Assembly (NCBI GenBank): GCA_018401745.1
Contig: JAGYJY010000006.1
Span: 62,001-126,000 of the forward strand
Direction of reading: 5' to 3'
Source of the DNA: Pirellulales bacterium
GTDB lineage: Bacteria > Planctomycetota > Planctomycetia > Pirellulales > UBA1268
DNA length: 64,000 bases
The notes below the pieces were generated by a model. It searched no databases, was not told the origin of the DNA, and saw only the letters and a list, made by a program, of their open reading frames with translations. Numbering within the stretch: position 1 is the stretch's first letter; each line of letters opens with the position of its first letter. The translations under genes were made by a program, and so were the position numbers. This document shows positions 9,777 to 19,324 of this stretch, piece after piece.

Positions 9777-12700
9777 TCCTCGCGATGGAGCCTGACGTCG
9801 AGCTGCGGGAAGGCGATCTCGATGCCTTCCGCAGCAAACCGTTCGTGAATCGCGGTGTGCAGGTCATTGATCACCACTAGTCGTTTTTCGATCAGTGAGA
9901 GATACGCCCGCACCGTGATGTTGAGGGTGGAGTCGCCAAACTGCTCGAAGGTGATCAAGGTTTCTGGCTCGCGAAGAACGTCGGGATGGGCCAGGCAGAT
10001 CTCGCGAATCAGGGCTGTGGCCTGCCGGGTGTCGGTGCCGTAGGCGACACCGACAGTCACATTGATCCTGTTGGTGGAATCGCTCAGCGTCCAGTTGGTC
10101 ACCCGACCGGTGATCAGGTCTTTGTTGGGCACGATGTATTCCTGGCGGTCCCAGGTGGTCACGGTCGTGGCCCGGATGCGGATTCTGGAGACCACTCCTT
10201 CCACGCCGTCGATGGTGACCACATCGCCCACGCGAATCGGCTGCTCAAAGAGCAGGATGATGCCGCAGACGAAGTTGGCCACGATCTCCTGCAGGCCGAA
10301 GCCGAGACCGACCGAAAGACCGGCAACGAGCCACTGGATGGCCGCCCAGCTCAGGCCGAGCGTTCCTGCGGTCACTGCCAGCCCGAGGCCAGCCAACACA
10401 TAGCTCGCCAGCGAGGTGATCGCGTAGCGGGTTGGCGTGTCGAGCGGGAGGTGCCGGAGAACCGCCGCCTCAAGCAGGCCGGGCGTGTTGCGAACGGTGA
10501 TCACCGTGAGCACGACCAAGGGAACAGCCACCAACAGGCTTGCGAGCGTGACCGCACCGGTCACCGTGCCATCTTCGGCCTTGATCTCCCACAGGGTGAC
10601 CTGTTCAAGAAAACCGAGCGCTGGCAGCACCGGCGACCAGATCCACCACAGCCCCACAAGCACGCCAACAAACAGCACCGCATCGATCAGCCGACGGGTC
10701 TGTTCATTGATCTCGCTGACGCCAAGCTGGTTGATCTCCACGAGTTCCACACCACCCGCTGCCGCCACGCCGAGCGACTCGGCCTGCTCCCGTGCCGCCG
10801 CCTTCGCCCGCATCTCCTCCAGCAGCCATCCGACGCCGCGAGATCAGCAGCCACCGTTTGGCAAGCCCGTGAAACACGATGGACGCGACCACGACCCAGA
10901 TCGATTCGTAGAACGACACCGAAAGCTGCCGGGCGGAGTAGCCGTAGCCATAGGCCATCAAGCCGGCCAAAACCAAGGGCACAATGATCACCAGCGGCCG
11001 CCAGAGCCATCCAATCCGCAGGGTCGCCGTGCTGCCCGTGAAGGCCTCGGCTGGAATGCCAAGGCGAGGATGTGCAAGCCCGGTGAAGATCATCGAGGAC
11101 ACAAGCATCACGATCATAAACAACAGCCGGGCAGTCGCGATCAGTTCGTCGCGACCAGCGAGCTCAACCTCGACGAGCGACCAGAGAAACATCAGCGGCA
11201 GGAGCACGAAGAGCGAACGACGCAGCGTCCGTCGAACAGGCAGGATGGCCGGCTCGGGCCAGGCGAAATGCGCTGAGGCAACGCCGTGGTTGCGGACGAG
11301 CTGACGGAGAAACTCCAGGGGCAAGAGCACGCTGGCAACCCGGCCAAGTGCGTCTGCAACCGAATGCGTAAACGACTGATCGTCACTCGATCCGGCGAGA
11401 AACCATGACGTGAGAAAGAGCCCCAAATAGTAGGGCAAGGCGGCAAGCGCCGTGTATGCCATCGCCTCGAGCGTCGTCTGCAGCCGCAAAGCGCCACGGC
11501 CGGTCGCCTGGCTGCCGAGCCTGACCACCTGCTTGACGAAGAAGCGGCGGAGCACGAACAGCCCCAGCACGAGCAGGCCGCCGAGGGCCGCCAACGACCA
11601 CCGCTCTGCAACCACCTGCCGCACCGTCTGGCCAAGCTCCACCAGCCGCTGCCACTGCAGCAGCCCTGATGAGGCCCTTTGCTGCCGCCAAGAAACTCGC
11701 CCCATCGAAGAAGCGATTGCTCCGCACCCAGAGGAGGTTGCGATCGATGAGGTTCTCGTAGGTTCGCACCACGAGCTCGAGCTTGTTCTGCTCAACACCC
11801 AGCGGAATCAGCGTATCGGTGAGAAAGCGGTCGGCATCGCGATCCATCTCCTGCAGCAGCCGCCGCTCGAGGGAATCGATTGAAGCCTCCGGCTCGCGAC
11901 CTTCAGCGCGGACTGGCGGCGGCGGCAGCTCGTCGAGCCGACCACTGATCTTGGCCAGCATCTCTTGAATGTCATCGACCCGCTGCGACTGCTCCACGCC
12001 GCTCAGAGAAACATCTCGGATCGACGGGAGCGTGCCGCGGGTTCGCTGCAGCAGGTAACCGACGGACCGACTGAGACCACCCCCAGTGGCTAGGTCGCTG
12101 GCAACCAGAGCCTCCATCTCATCGAGGGCAACCTGGAGATCTCGGGCTTTTTTCCGAGTTTCAGTGAACTCATCCGACCGCTGTCGGCTTTCCTTGGCGA
12201 GGCTGCTCCACTCCTCAAAGAGCTCCACCGTGACCGCTGCCTTCACCTGCCGTGCCTGGGGCGATTCACCGAGAAGCTTCTCGAACTCCTCAACCCGACT
12301 TGCGATCATGTCCTGACGCCGGCGAGACGCCCGCTGGCCGATGGAGGTCACCGCGTCGGTCGCCAAGGCAGCGCGACGTTGCAGCTGTTCGAGTTCCTGC
12401 GGCAGGAGCTCCGCCTCGGCGTCGTAGGTGATCGCCTTTTGCCGAGCCACGTCGAGCTCGACCGCGGCAGCGTTCCTCGCCGCTTCATGCGCGGCCTGAA
12501 TGGACAGCGTCAGCACCGGCGAGGCCCCCTCTTCGATCACGGGCTCGGCCTGCAAGGCATCCAGTTTGGCCTCGAGATCGGAGATCTGCTGCGGCAGGAG
12601 CTTGGCTTCGCGTCGCTGATTGGCAATCTGATCGGTCAGCGCGGCGACTTTCTCGGAAACCGCCGTCAGCGCCTGTTCGGCCTCTCGTTTTGCGGCGTCG

Positions 12701-13296
12701 AGCGCTTCCACGTCGGCAGCCGGCTCGACCTCCCGAAGCCCAAGCTCAATCGGTTGTTCCGCTTCCTTCGCGACAGCTGCCTTCCGCTGCTCGACCAAAG
12801 CCGCCGCCTGCCGCAGCTGACTGAGCTCGTTGCTCAGCCTCCGCTGGCGTTCGAGCGCTTCAATAGCCTTGTCAATCTGCTCAAAGACCCGCGGCTTGCT
12901 TTCGGCCGCAATCGACGGATCCTGCTCGAGAACCTCCCGCTGCTTACGAAGACGGTCCGCCTGTTCTTGGAGATCTCGTGTGACGGCTGCATTCTCGGCA
13001 TCCGCCGGAGCCGTCGCGGCAGGGGGCTTCTGCCCTTCTGCTGCCGGCTCCTGCGGAGGAGCATTCTGAGATATCGCAGGAGCCGTCTTCGCCGCTGGCG
13101 GCGGCCGCTTTTCTGCCTCCGTTCCCTGGCTGGGAATCGTCAGCAGGCGGCTCAAGGGCCCCTGGGCCAGACCCTCGCGACAGGCTCCCAGGAGCAGTGC
13201 CGCGACCATCCCGGCCACGCAGGCCCCCCAGGCCCTCAACCTGATTCGTCGGCTGGGCATGGAGCAGTTCATCGATTGCATCACTGGGGAGCTCAT
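9773..13296 (-). CDS. Large MscS-family mechanosensitive channel, frame broken twice
   Basis: Removing two extra bases gives 1,173 residues, MscK-like in size. A signal peptide is followed by a long Ala/Glu/Gln-rich region (about 40-480) that looks like periplasmic coiled coil. Multiple membrane segments follow. The frame slips near 11670 (FLAAAKGLI to LLQWQRLVELGQT) and near 10827 (LLISRRRM to LLEEMRAKAAARE). The MscS core lies in the last 270 residues: LSVGLGFGLQEIVANF (pore helix), EQPIRVGDVVTIDGVEG, VPNKDLITGRVTNW. The family opens under membrane tension to release osmolytes. It lies 60 bases downstream of the Nramp-like gene on the same strand, possibly in one transcript. Several internal ATGs at the N-terminus make the start uncertain. 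Confidence 0.85.
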
Positions 13297-13356
13297 CACT
13301 GCCCGCCAGCCTCGGCGATCTGCCCGCTGCCTGCAAGTCCACACGCCGAGCCGATA

Positions 13357-15057
13357 TCAGCCGGCATTCGCCTGAGAACCAGCCTGCCGTGATGAGTGCA
13401 TCAATGACGCGGCAAAAACGGCAGCCACAAAGATGGCCACCGCAACCATCCCGCCCCAGCCGAGGTTGGCGTAGATCGACATCCCTGCTCCAAAGCCCGC
13501 CACGCCAATCGCCACAAGCATCACTAGGTTGGCAACGAGTCGAAACAGCCCCGTAGGCATCGCGTCTCCGAGCAGGGAGCGGTTGTTCATCATGAGAAAG
13601 AACGTCACATACGCGATCGGCAGCAGCGCCATGCCAAAGTTGCTCGTGGGCACGGCCAGCCAGAAGCGGGCCTGGTCATCGCCCCACACGGCCAGGAAGC
13701 CGAGCCCGCCGACAACCCCCGGCAGCACCGCCCCCAGGCGATGCACCACGCGGTCTCCTGGCCGCTGCGTCATCTCGGTGACGCAAAAGCCATTGATCAC
13801 CATCAGGATGATGATGGTCGAGATCGCCATGCCCAAAACACCGACACCGAAGATCCGCTGCGTCAGGCCACCTTCACCGAACAGGTTTTCCAACGATTTG
13901 GCGAGGTCGAAGGCATCGCGTTTGACAAGCATCACCGCGAGCTGACGATCCGCACTCGGCAAGGCGTCAATCTGGGCATCGATCGCTGCCGGCTCAAGAG
14001 CGGCGAAAGCCTCCGGCCCAGGCTCGGCAGCCAGCCGCTTTTCTAAGTTGGCCCTGAATTCTCCGGTGATCTCCGCGGCTGGTCGATCCACCTCAGCAGG
14101 ATCAAAGCGGGCGTGAAACTGACTGGCGGCGGCAATCACCACGCAGCTGGTGGCGAGCACGAACGGGATAAAGAGGCCAGTCGAGAGGTCAAAGGCTGCC
14201 AGGCCACGGAAGCCACGGTCCCAGCCTTTGCGGAGCATCGAGTAGGGCAGCAGGAACGTCATGTTGATGCCGACCGCCGTCGCCGCTGCAGCGATCATCC
14301 GCTCCCGCTGCGTCGCCAGGATGGCCTGCGTCCAGTAGTCCGGGTTGCCGGACGCGGCGATGAAGGGCTGCAGGTCGGCCGCAGGTCGCCAGAGGAGGCC
14401 AACATCAGGCGTGAAGCCCGCGAGAATCCGGCCCCAGTCGAGGATGCCCTCCAGCGACATGGCCGTCACCACACCAAAGAAACTGATCACCACTAGGCCC
14501 ACCATCGCCTTGAGCGTCCAGTCGAAGATCCGCATCCCCATTCCGGCCGAGTCGTAGAACCAGACAACCACCGAGGCCACGAGAAACAGCCCCAACACAC
14601 AGAGGAACTTCCCCGATTCACCCCCGAGCGCCTCGGGAAGAAGATTCTGCTGCAGGGCCGCCGTCCCCAGCGAGAACTGCGGCATGGCCCACACAAGGTT
14701 GGCCATCAGGGCCGCCAGCAGCCAGCCCCAGCCGAGCACCGGGCTGATGTGGGTCGTGATCGCGTCAAAGGGCCGCTGTCCGGTTGAGAGCGTGACATAG
14801 GCGATCGCCGAAAGCATGACCACGCCAAGGATCATCATCAGCGGCTGGAGCCAGAGAAAATCGTAGCCGCCGATGACGCCCAGATAGAGCGAGCCGGCCA
14901 GCGAGCCGCCGCCGAGCGTGATCGCCGACTGCAGCCAGCCAGGCCCTGAGAGCTTCACAAACGCAGCCAGCGTCGCCCCTGCGCCCCGGCTACGAGCCTC
15001 TGCCAAGACTTCCCGTTCCCGCAAGACCCTCTCAGACGATGCGCTCTCATCAACCAT
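13357..15057 (-). CDS. Nramp-like divalent metal cation transporter
   Basis: This encodes 566 residues from the ATG at 15057, which has AAAGG 8 bases upstream. Helix 1 carries the Nramp-like GPGWLQSAITLGGGS, the region that in the family binds metal (DPGN-like); the canonical Asp and Asn are not obvious here, so the metal specificity may differ. About eleven hydrophobic segments are visible. A soluble insert of about 100 residues (FHARFDPAEVDRPAAEITGE through SADRQLAVMLVKRD) sits between helices in the second half. The family imports Mn/Fe by proton symport. It overlaps by 8 bases the end of an upstream orphan gene and is followed by the MscS channel. Confidence 0.75.
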   Translation of the reverse strand: MVDESASSERVLREREVLAEARSRGAGATLAAFVKLSGPGWLQSAITLGGGSLAGSLYLGVIGGYDFLWLQPLMMILGVVMLSAIAYVTLSTGQRPFDAITTHISPVLGWGWLLAALMANLVWAMPQFSLGTAALQQNLLPEALGGESGKFLCVLGLFLVASVVVWFYDSAGMGMRIFDWTLKAMVGLVVISFFGVVTAMSLEGILDWGRILAGFTPDVGLLWRPAADLQPFIAASGNPDYWTQAILATQRERMIAAAATAVGINMTFLLPYSMLRKGWDRGFRGLAAFDLSTGLFIPFVLATSCVVIAAASQFHARFDPAEVDRPAAEITGEFRANLEKRLAAEPGPEAFAALEPAAIDAQIDALPSADRQLAVMLVKRDAFDLAKSLENLFGEGGLTQRIFGVGVLGMAISTIIILMVINGFCVTEMTQRPGDRVVHRLGAVLPGVVGGLGFLAVWGDDQARFWLAVPTSNFGMALLPIAYVTFFLMMNNRSLLGDAMPTGLFRLVANLVMLVAIGVAGFGAGMSIYANLGWGGMVAVAIFVAAVFAASLMHSSRQAGSQANAG

Positions 15058-15497
15058 GATCAGACCTTTCTTCCCCGGGCAGGCAGCACAACAGAACCCG
15101 GATGGGGAGCATACCATCAGCAACGCCGCGGCGATCAGGCCGCCGCCGCAGGTTGTGAGTCAGGGCGTCGCCAGGAATGGCCAGGAGTGGGTTGTGGAAC
15201 TGGATCACCCACAGACAGTTCTTTCGCTGCGGCTCATCGTGGTCCTCGATCCAGTCCATGTTGAAGTCGTTGTCATTGATGAGGGCCATCAGGTTGGTGG
15301 CTGCCTCAAACGACACGAGATACAGTTCCGCAACACCGCCATCCGACTGCTCAAGCACCAGCAGACATCCAGGCCAGCGACGGTTGATACTCCTCGGAGA
15401 TCCAGAAATCCCGTTTGATGAGCGCGGCTGCTGGGTCTAATTTTTCTGGTGTGATGCCCGCAAAGGCTGAATAACCGCTGAGCTCACCCGCCCCCAC
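15050..15497 (-). CDS. Unrecognised protein, frame broken once
   Basis: I do not recognise the family. Two frames join near 15367 if one base is extra: EKLDPAAALIKRDFWISEEY, then QPSLAW, LLVLEQSDGGVAELYLVSFE, and NDNDFNMDWIEDHDEPQRKN. The joined product is about 148 residues, acidic-aromatic in its middle, with the flavour of a real soluble domain. The start is uncertain; a GTG at 15497 is one option. The stop overlaps the Nramp-like start by 8 bases, which supports co-transcription. It is divergent from the dehydrogenase at 15523. Confidence 0.4.
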
Positions 15498-15522
15498 TAC
15501 GGAAGCGAGACCGCCGATGCCG

Positions 15523-16479
15523 ATGAAGATCGTGATTCTTGACGCCCACACCACCAATCCGGGCGACCTCGACTGGGCTCCCGTGGCGGCCCTGGGGAGC
15601 CTCAGCGTCTACGATCGAACGGCGGCAGCCGCGGTACAGGAAAGGGCGGCGGGCGCAGAGGCCCTGCTGTCCAACAAAACCGTGCTCGACGCGGCAACGC
15701 TCGCCGCCTTGCCAGAGCTCCGTTATGTCGGCCTGCTCTCCACCGGCACCAACGTGGTCGACCTGGCCTCCGCCGCTAGTCGTGGCATCACGGTCACCAA
15801 CGTTCCCGGCTACAGCACGCCTGGCGTTGCCCAGGCAGTCTTTGCCCTCCTGCTGGAACTCACCAACCGCACCGGCCATCACAGCCGCGAGGTCCGCCGC
15901 GGCCGCTGGACGGCCTCACCCGATTTCTGCTGGTGGGACGGCGACCTCGTGGAGCTCGAGGGCCTCACCCTCGGGGTGGTGGGCTACGGAGCGATCGGCC
16001 GCCGGGTCACCGCAATCGGCCAGGCATTGGGCATGCAAGCGATCGCCTGCAGTCGCAGCCGGCAGGCTGGCACGGCAGCAGACGGGGTGTCGTTTGTGTC
16101 GCTCGACGACCTGTTTGCGCGAGCCGACGTGATCAGCCTGCACTGCCCGCTCACCCCGGATACCGACGGGCTGATCAATGCCACGCGGCTGGCAGGCATG
16201 AAGCCCACGGCGTATCTGATCAACACCGCCCGGGGCGGACTCGTTGTGGAGTCCGACCTTGCTGAGGCCCTCAACACCGGTCGGCTCGCAGGTGCCGGCC
16301 TGGATGTGCTCTCCCAAGAACCGCCTCCTGCTGAAAACCCCTTGCTGCAGGCCGACAACTGCGTGATCAGCCCCCACATCGCTTGGGCCACCCGCAATGC
16401 CCGACAGCGGCTGATTCATGAGGTGGCGGCCAACCTGCGGAGTTTCCTCGAGGGACAGCCACGCAACGTGGTCAGCTGA
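15523..16479 (+). CDS. D-2-hydroxyacid dehydrogenase (hydroxypyruvate reductase-like)
   Basis: This encodes 318 residues starting MKIVILDAHT; an ATG two codons upstream is also possible. The NAD-binding Rossmann motif is GVVGYGAIGRRVTAIGQAL near 152-170. The catalytic set is visible: Arg in NTARGGLVVE, Glu in LSQEPPPAENPL, and His in SPHIAWATRNAR. The N-terminal substrate domain includes LLSTGTNVVDLASAASRGI, typical of hydroxypyruvate/glyoxylate reductases. The reaction is NAD(P)H-linked reduction of 2-keto acids. Serine/glycine genes lie about 16 kb away, so a link to serine-glyoxylate metabolism is speculative. Confidence 0.9.
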   Translation: MKIVILDAHTTNPGDLDWAPVAALGSLSVYDRTAAAAVQERAAGAEALLSNKTVLDAATLAALPELRYVGLLSTGTNVVDLASAASRGITVTNVPGYSTPGVAQAVFALLLELTNRTGHHSREVRRGRWTASPDFCWWDGDLVELEGLTLGVVGYGAIGRRVTAIGQALGMQAIACSRSRQAGTAADGVSFVSLDDLFARADVISLHCPLTPDTDGLINATRLAGMKPTAYLINTARGGLVVESDLAEALNTGRLAGAGLDVLSQEPPPAENPLLQADNCVISPHIAWATRNARQRLIHEVAANLRSFLEGQPRNVVS

Positions 16480-16618
16480 GGTTTCCGGGCCGCCAACGCG
16501 ACAACCGAGGGCCCGGCCCCGTAGACTGTTCGCTGGCACAACGGAGCCTGGCGGGCATGCTGCCCAGCGTGTCTCCCCGCCGCGACCTTCACGACAACGC
16601 CTTTTCAGGAGAATCCGC

Positions 16619-17236
16619 ATGACGTTGCTGGCACTCTCGGAGTCGACCATCACGCTCCTCGTGATCGCCGGCATTGCCGCGGTTGTTTTGATGTGGGGCA
16701 TTGCCATCTACAACCAGCTGGTGACGCTCTCGCAGCGGTTCAAAAACGGCTTTGCCCAGATCGACGTGCAGCTCAAACGCCGCTACGACCTGATTCCCAA
16801 CATTGTGGAAACAGCCAAGGGGGCGATGGCCCACGAGCGGGAGACGCTCGAGGCTGTGATCTCCGCCCGCAACCGGGCCGCCTCAGCTGCGTCCACCGCT
16901 GCTGCAAACCCAGGCGACGCTGCCGCGATCGGCTCGCTCGGTGCTGCGGAGTCTGCCCTCACCCAGAGCCTCGGCCGCTTTTTCGCACTGGCCGAGGCCT
17001 ATCCCGATCTGAAAGCCAACCAAAACCTGCTCGCCGTCCAGGAAGAACTCACCAGCACCGAAAATAAGGTGGCCTTTGCCCGGCAGGCATTCAACGACTC
17101 CGTGACCGCCTACAACACCTACCGCAGCACGTTTCCTCCAGTGCTGCTGGCAGGCATCTTCGGCTTCCAACTGGCGTCGCTGCTTGAGTTCGACGACGCT
17201 GAGCAGATCAAAGAGGCCCCGAAGGTGTCGTTCTGA
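16619..17236 (+). CDS. lemA: LemA family protein
   Basis: This encodes 205 residues. The ATG at 16619 has CAGGAGA about 7 bases upstream; the longer open frame before it overlaps the dehydrogenase and is not protein-like. One N-terminal membrane helix (TLLVIAGIAAVVLMWGIAIY) is followed by the family's helical domain with YNQLVTLSQRFKNGFAQIDV, LKRRYDLIPNIVETAKGAMA, and LTSTENKVAFARQAFNDSVT with the NTYRSTFP-type closing motif. LemA is commonly paired with M48 proteases, and an M48 gene follows 108 bases downstream. The biochemical role is unknown. Confidence 0.92.
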   Translation: MTLLALSESTITLLVIAGIAAVVLMWGIAIYNQLVTLSQRFKNGFAQIDVQLKRRYDLIPNIVETAKGAMAHERETLEAVISARNRAASAASTAAANPGDAAAIGSLGAAESALTQSLGRFFALAEAYPDLKANQNLLAVQEELTSTENKVAFARQAFNDSVTAYNTYRSTFPPVLLAGIFGFQLASLLEFDDAEQIKEAPKVSF

Positions 17237-17344
17237 CGACACCGCGGCTGCAAGCGGCTCGCACGTGGCTTGCCGGAAACCGGTGTCAGCCACCGCGAGG
17301 TCGCCGGAGCGGCCACGACTCTCCATGCACCAGCGTGAGGGGCA

Positions 17345-19324
17345 ATGGATTTCTTCGCACACCAGGACCGGGCTCGTCGCAACACCAGGTGGCTCGTGGG
17401 CCTGATGGTGGTGGCGTTTGTCGCCACGGTTGTGCTTGTCTACATGCTGGTGATCGCCATTGCGCTCGGCGGTCAGCATGACGATTCTCAGGCTGCCGGC
17501 GGCCTTCTGGGACGCACGAGTTGGTGGCAGCCCGACCTCTTTGTTCTCGTGACCAGCGGCGTGACCTTTGTGATCGGTGGGGGGAGCCTCTACAAGACGG
17601 CGCAGCTCTCCGGTGGCGGTGAAAAGCTCGCAGAGATGCTCGGCGGCCGTCGGCTTCCACCCGATGCCCGCGACCCGCTTGAGCGAAAGGTGCTCAACAT
17701 CGTCGAAGAGATGGCAATCGCGTCGGGCACAGCCGTGCCGCCGGTTTACCTGCTCGATGGCGAGTCTGGCATCAACGCCTTCGCCGCTGGGCTCGATATC
17801 GACTCGGCCGTGATCGGCATCACCAGAGGAGCTGCCGAGCAGCTCTCCCGCGACGAGCTGCAGGGCGTCGTGGCCCACGAGTTTAGCCACATCCTGCATG
17901 GCGACATGCGGCTCAACCTCCGCCTGATCGCCATCGTGCACGGGATCCTCGTGTTGGGCCTGCTCGGCTACTACGCGATGCGGATCGCAGCATCGAGCGG
18001 AGGCAGTCGCCGCTCGAGCAACAAGGAGGGCGGAGGAGCCGTCGCCGCGATCCTTCTGCTGGGCCTTGCGCTGATGATCATCGGCTACGTCGGCACCTTC
18101 TTCGGCAGCCTGATCAAGGCGGCCGTCAGCCGGCAGCGGGAGTTTCTTGCCGATGCGTCTGCCGTGCAGTTCACCCGCAACCCCGGCGGGATCTCTGGAG
18201 CCCTGGCCCGCATCGCCTCGGCAAATGGCTCGAAACTGGAAACGCCCAAAGCGGCCGAAGCCTCGCATATGTTTTTCGCGTCCGGCCTCTGGACGCTGTT
18301 TGCCACCCATCCACCGCTGACCGAGCGGATCGCCAGGATTGATGCCTCGAAGGCGGCCCTGCTCGCAGAGGCCCTGTCGGCAGAGCCGGCTGCAGCAGCA
18401 CCGGCTGCTGGCGTGGCGGGCGTCGCAGGCTTTGCCGGTGGCACCGCGGCCGCAGGTCTCCAGTCACCACCACCGCCGACGGCGGTGATTCCAGCAGCGG
18501 GCAGGGTCGAGCCTCGAGCAGCGATCGACTCCATCGGGGATCCGACGGCTGCAGGCATCGCCCACGCCCACGAACTACTCGCCTCTCTGCATCCCCGGCT
18601 CCGAGACGCAGCCCACGATCCCTTCGGCTGCCGCGGCGTGGTGTATGCCCTGCTGCTCGATAGCGACCCCAATGTGCGGCATCAGCAGTTTGAGCTGCTG
18701 GCAAGCCTGGCCGAACCCGCTGCCTGTGAAGCGACGCGGCAGCTTTCGCTGCTCATCGACGCCCTGCCCCGTGAGCAAAGGCTGATGCTCGTCGACACGG
18801 CAGTCGGCACCCTGCGAAACCTATCGGCGGAGCAGTACGCGGGCTTCCGGCATGCCGTCGAGGCTCTCGTGCAGGCTGATCGCCGAATCGACCTGTTCGA
18901 ATGGGTGTTGCAGAAGATTCTGCTGCGGCATCTCGACCCCGTGTTTGGCATCAAGGCCAAACGGGGGCAGCGACGCAAAGCCAGCGGACATGACGTGGCT
19001 GTGCTCTTGAGCTGCCTCGCTCATGCGGGCAGTTCTTCAGGGGACGATGCAGCCCAGGCGTTCCACCGCGGAGCCGAGTTCACCGGCCTGCCCGGCCTGC
19101 ACCTGCTGCCACGAGATCAGGCCCGGCTCAACGAACTCAGCAAGGCCGTCGATGCGCTCGCCCGGTTGAAGCCGAAGTCGAAGCGGCGGGTGATCGAGGC
19201 GATCTCGGAAACCGTGGCTCACGACGGCATGATCACCGCAGCCGAAGCCGAACTGCTACGCGGCGTCGCCGATGCTCTTGGCTGCCCGATGCCGCCTCTG
19301 CTGGGAGCCACTTCAGCAGCCTGA
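17345..19324 (+). CDS. M48 (HtpX-like) membrane metalloprotease with long helical C-terminal extension
   Basis: This encodes 659 residues, over twice the usual HtpX length. Two N-terminal membrane helices (LVGLMVVAFVATVVLVYMLV; LFVLVTSGVTFVIGGG) precede the peptidase domain. That domain has the zinc motif VVAHEFSHILHGD near 176-188, two further helices, and the third-ligand region RQREFLADASAVQF near 260-274. HPPLTERIARID ends the family core at about 330. After an Ala-rich linker, residues 400-655 form a helical domain whose end (AISETVAHDGMITAAEAELL) looks TerB-like. M48 proteins degrade misfolded membrane proteins. It is paired with lemA and overlaps the convergent FAD-oxidoreductase gene by 12 bases. 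Confidence 0.9.
   Translation: MDFFAHQDRARRNTRWLVGLMVVAFVATVVLVYMLVIAIALGGQHDDSQAAGGLLGRTSWWQPDLFVLVTSGVTFVIGGGSLYKTAQLSGGGEKLAEMLGGRRLPPDARDPLERKVLNIVEEMAIASGTAVPPVYLLDGESGINAFAAGLDIDSAVIGITRGAAEQLSRDELQGVVAHEFSHILHGDMRLNLRLIAIVHGILVLGLLGYYAMRIAASSGGSRRSSNKEGGGAVAAILLLGLALMIIGYVGTFFGSLIKAAVSRQREFLADASAVQFTRNPGGISGALARIASANGSKLETPKAAEASHMFFASGLWTLFATHPPLTERIARIDASKAALLAEALSAEPAAAAPAAGVAGVAGFAGGTAAAGLQSPPPPTAVIPAAGRVEPRAAIDSIGDPTAAGIAHAHELLASLHPRLRDAAHDPFGCRGVVYALLLDSDPNVRHQQFELLASLAEPAACEATRQLSLLIDALPREQRLMLVDTAVGTLRNLSAEQYAGFRHAVEALVQADRRIDLFEWVLQKILLRHLDPVFGIKAKRGQRRKASGHDVAVLLSCLAHAGSSSGDDAAQAFHRGAEFTGLPGLHLLPRDQARLNELSKAVDALARLKPKSKRRVIEAISETVAHDGMITAAEAELLRGVADALGCPMPPLLGATSAA

Noticed and set aside
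10704..11798. Separate small membrane-protein genes inside the MscS region
   Set aside because: The three frames join into one continuous MscK-like protein when two extra bases are removed.
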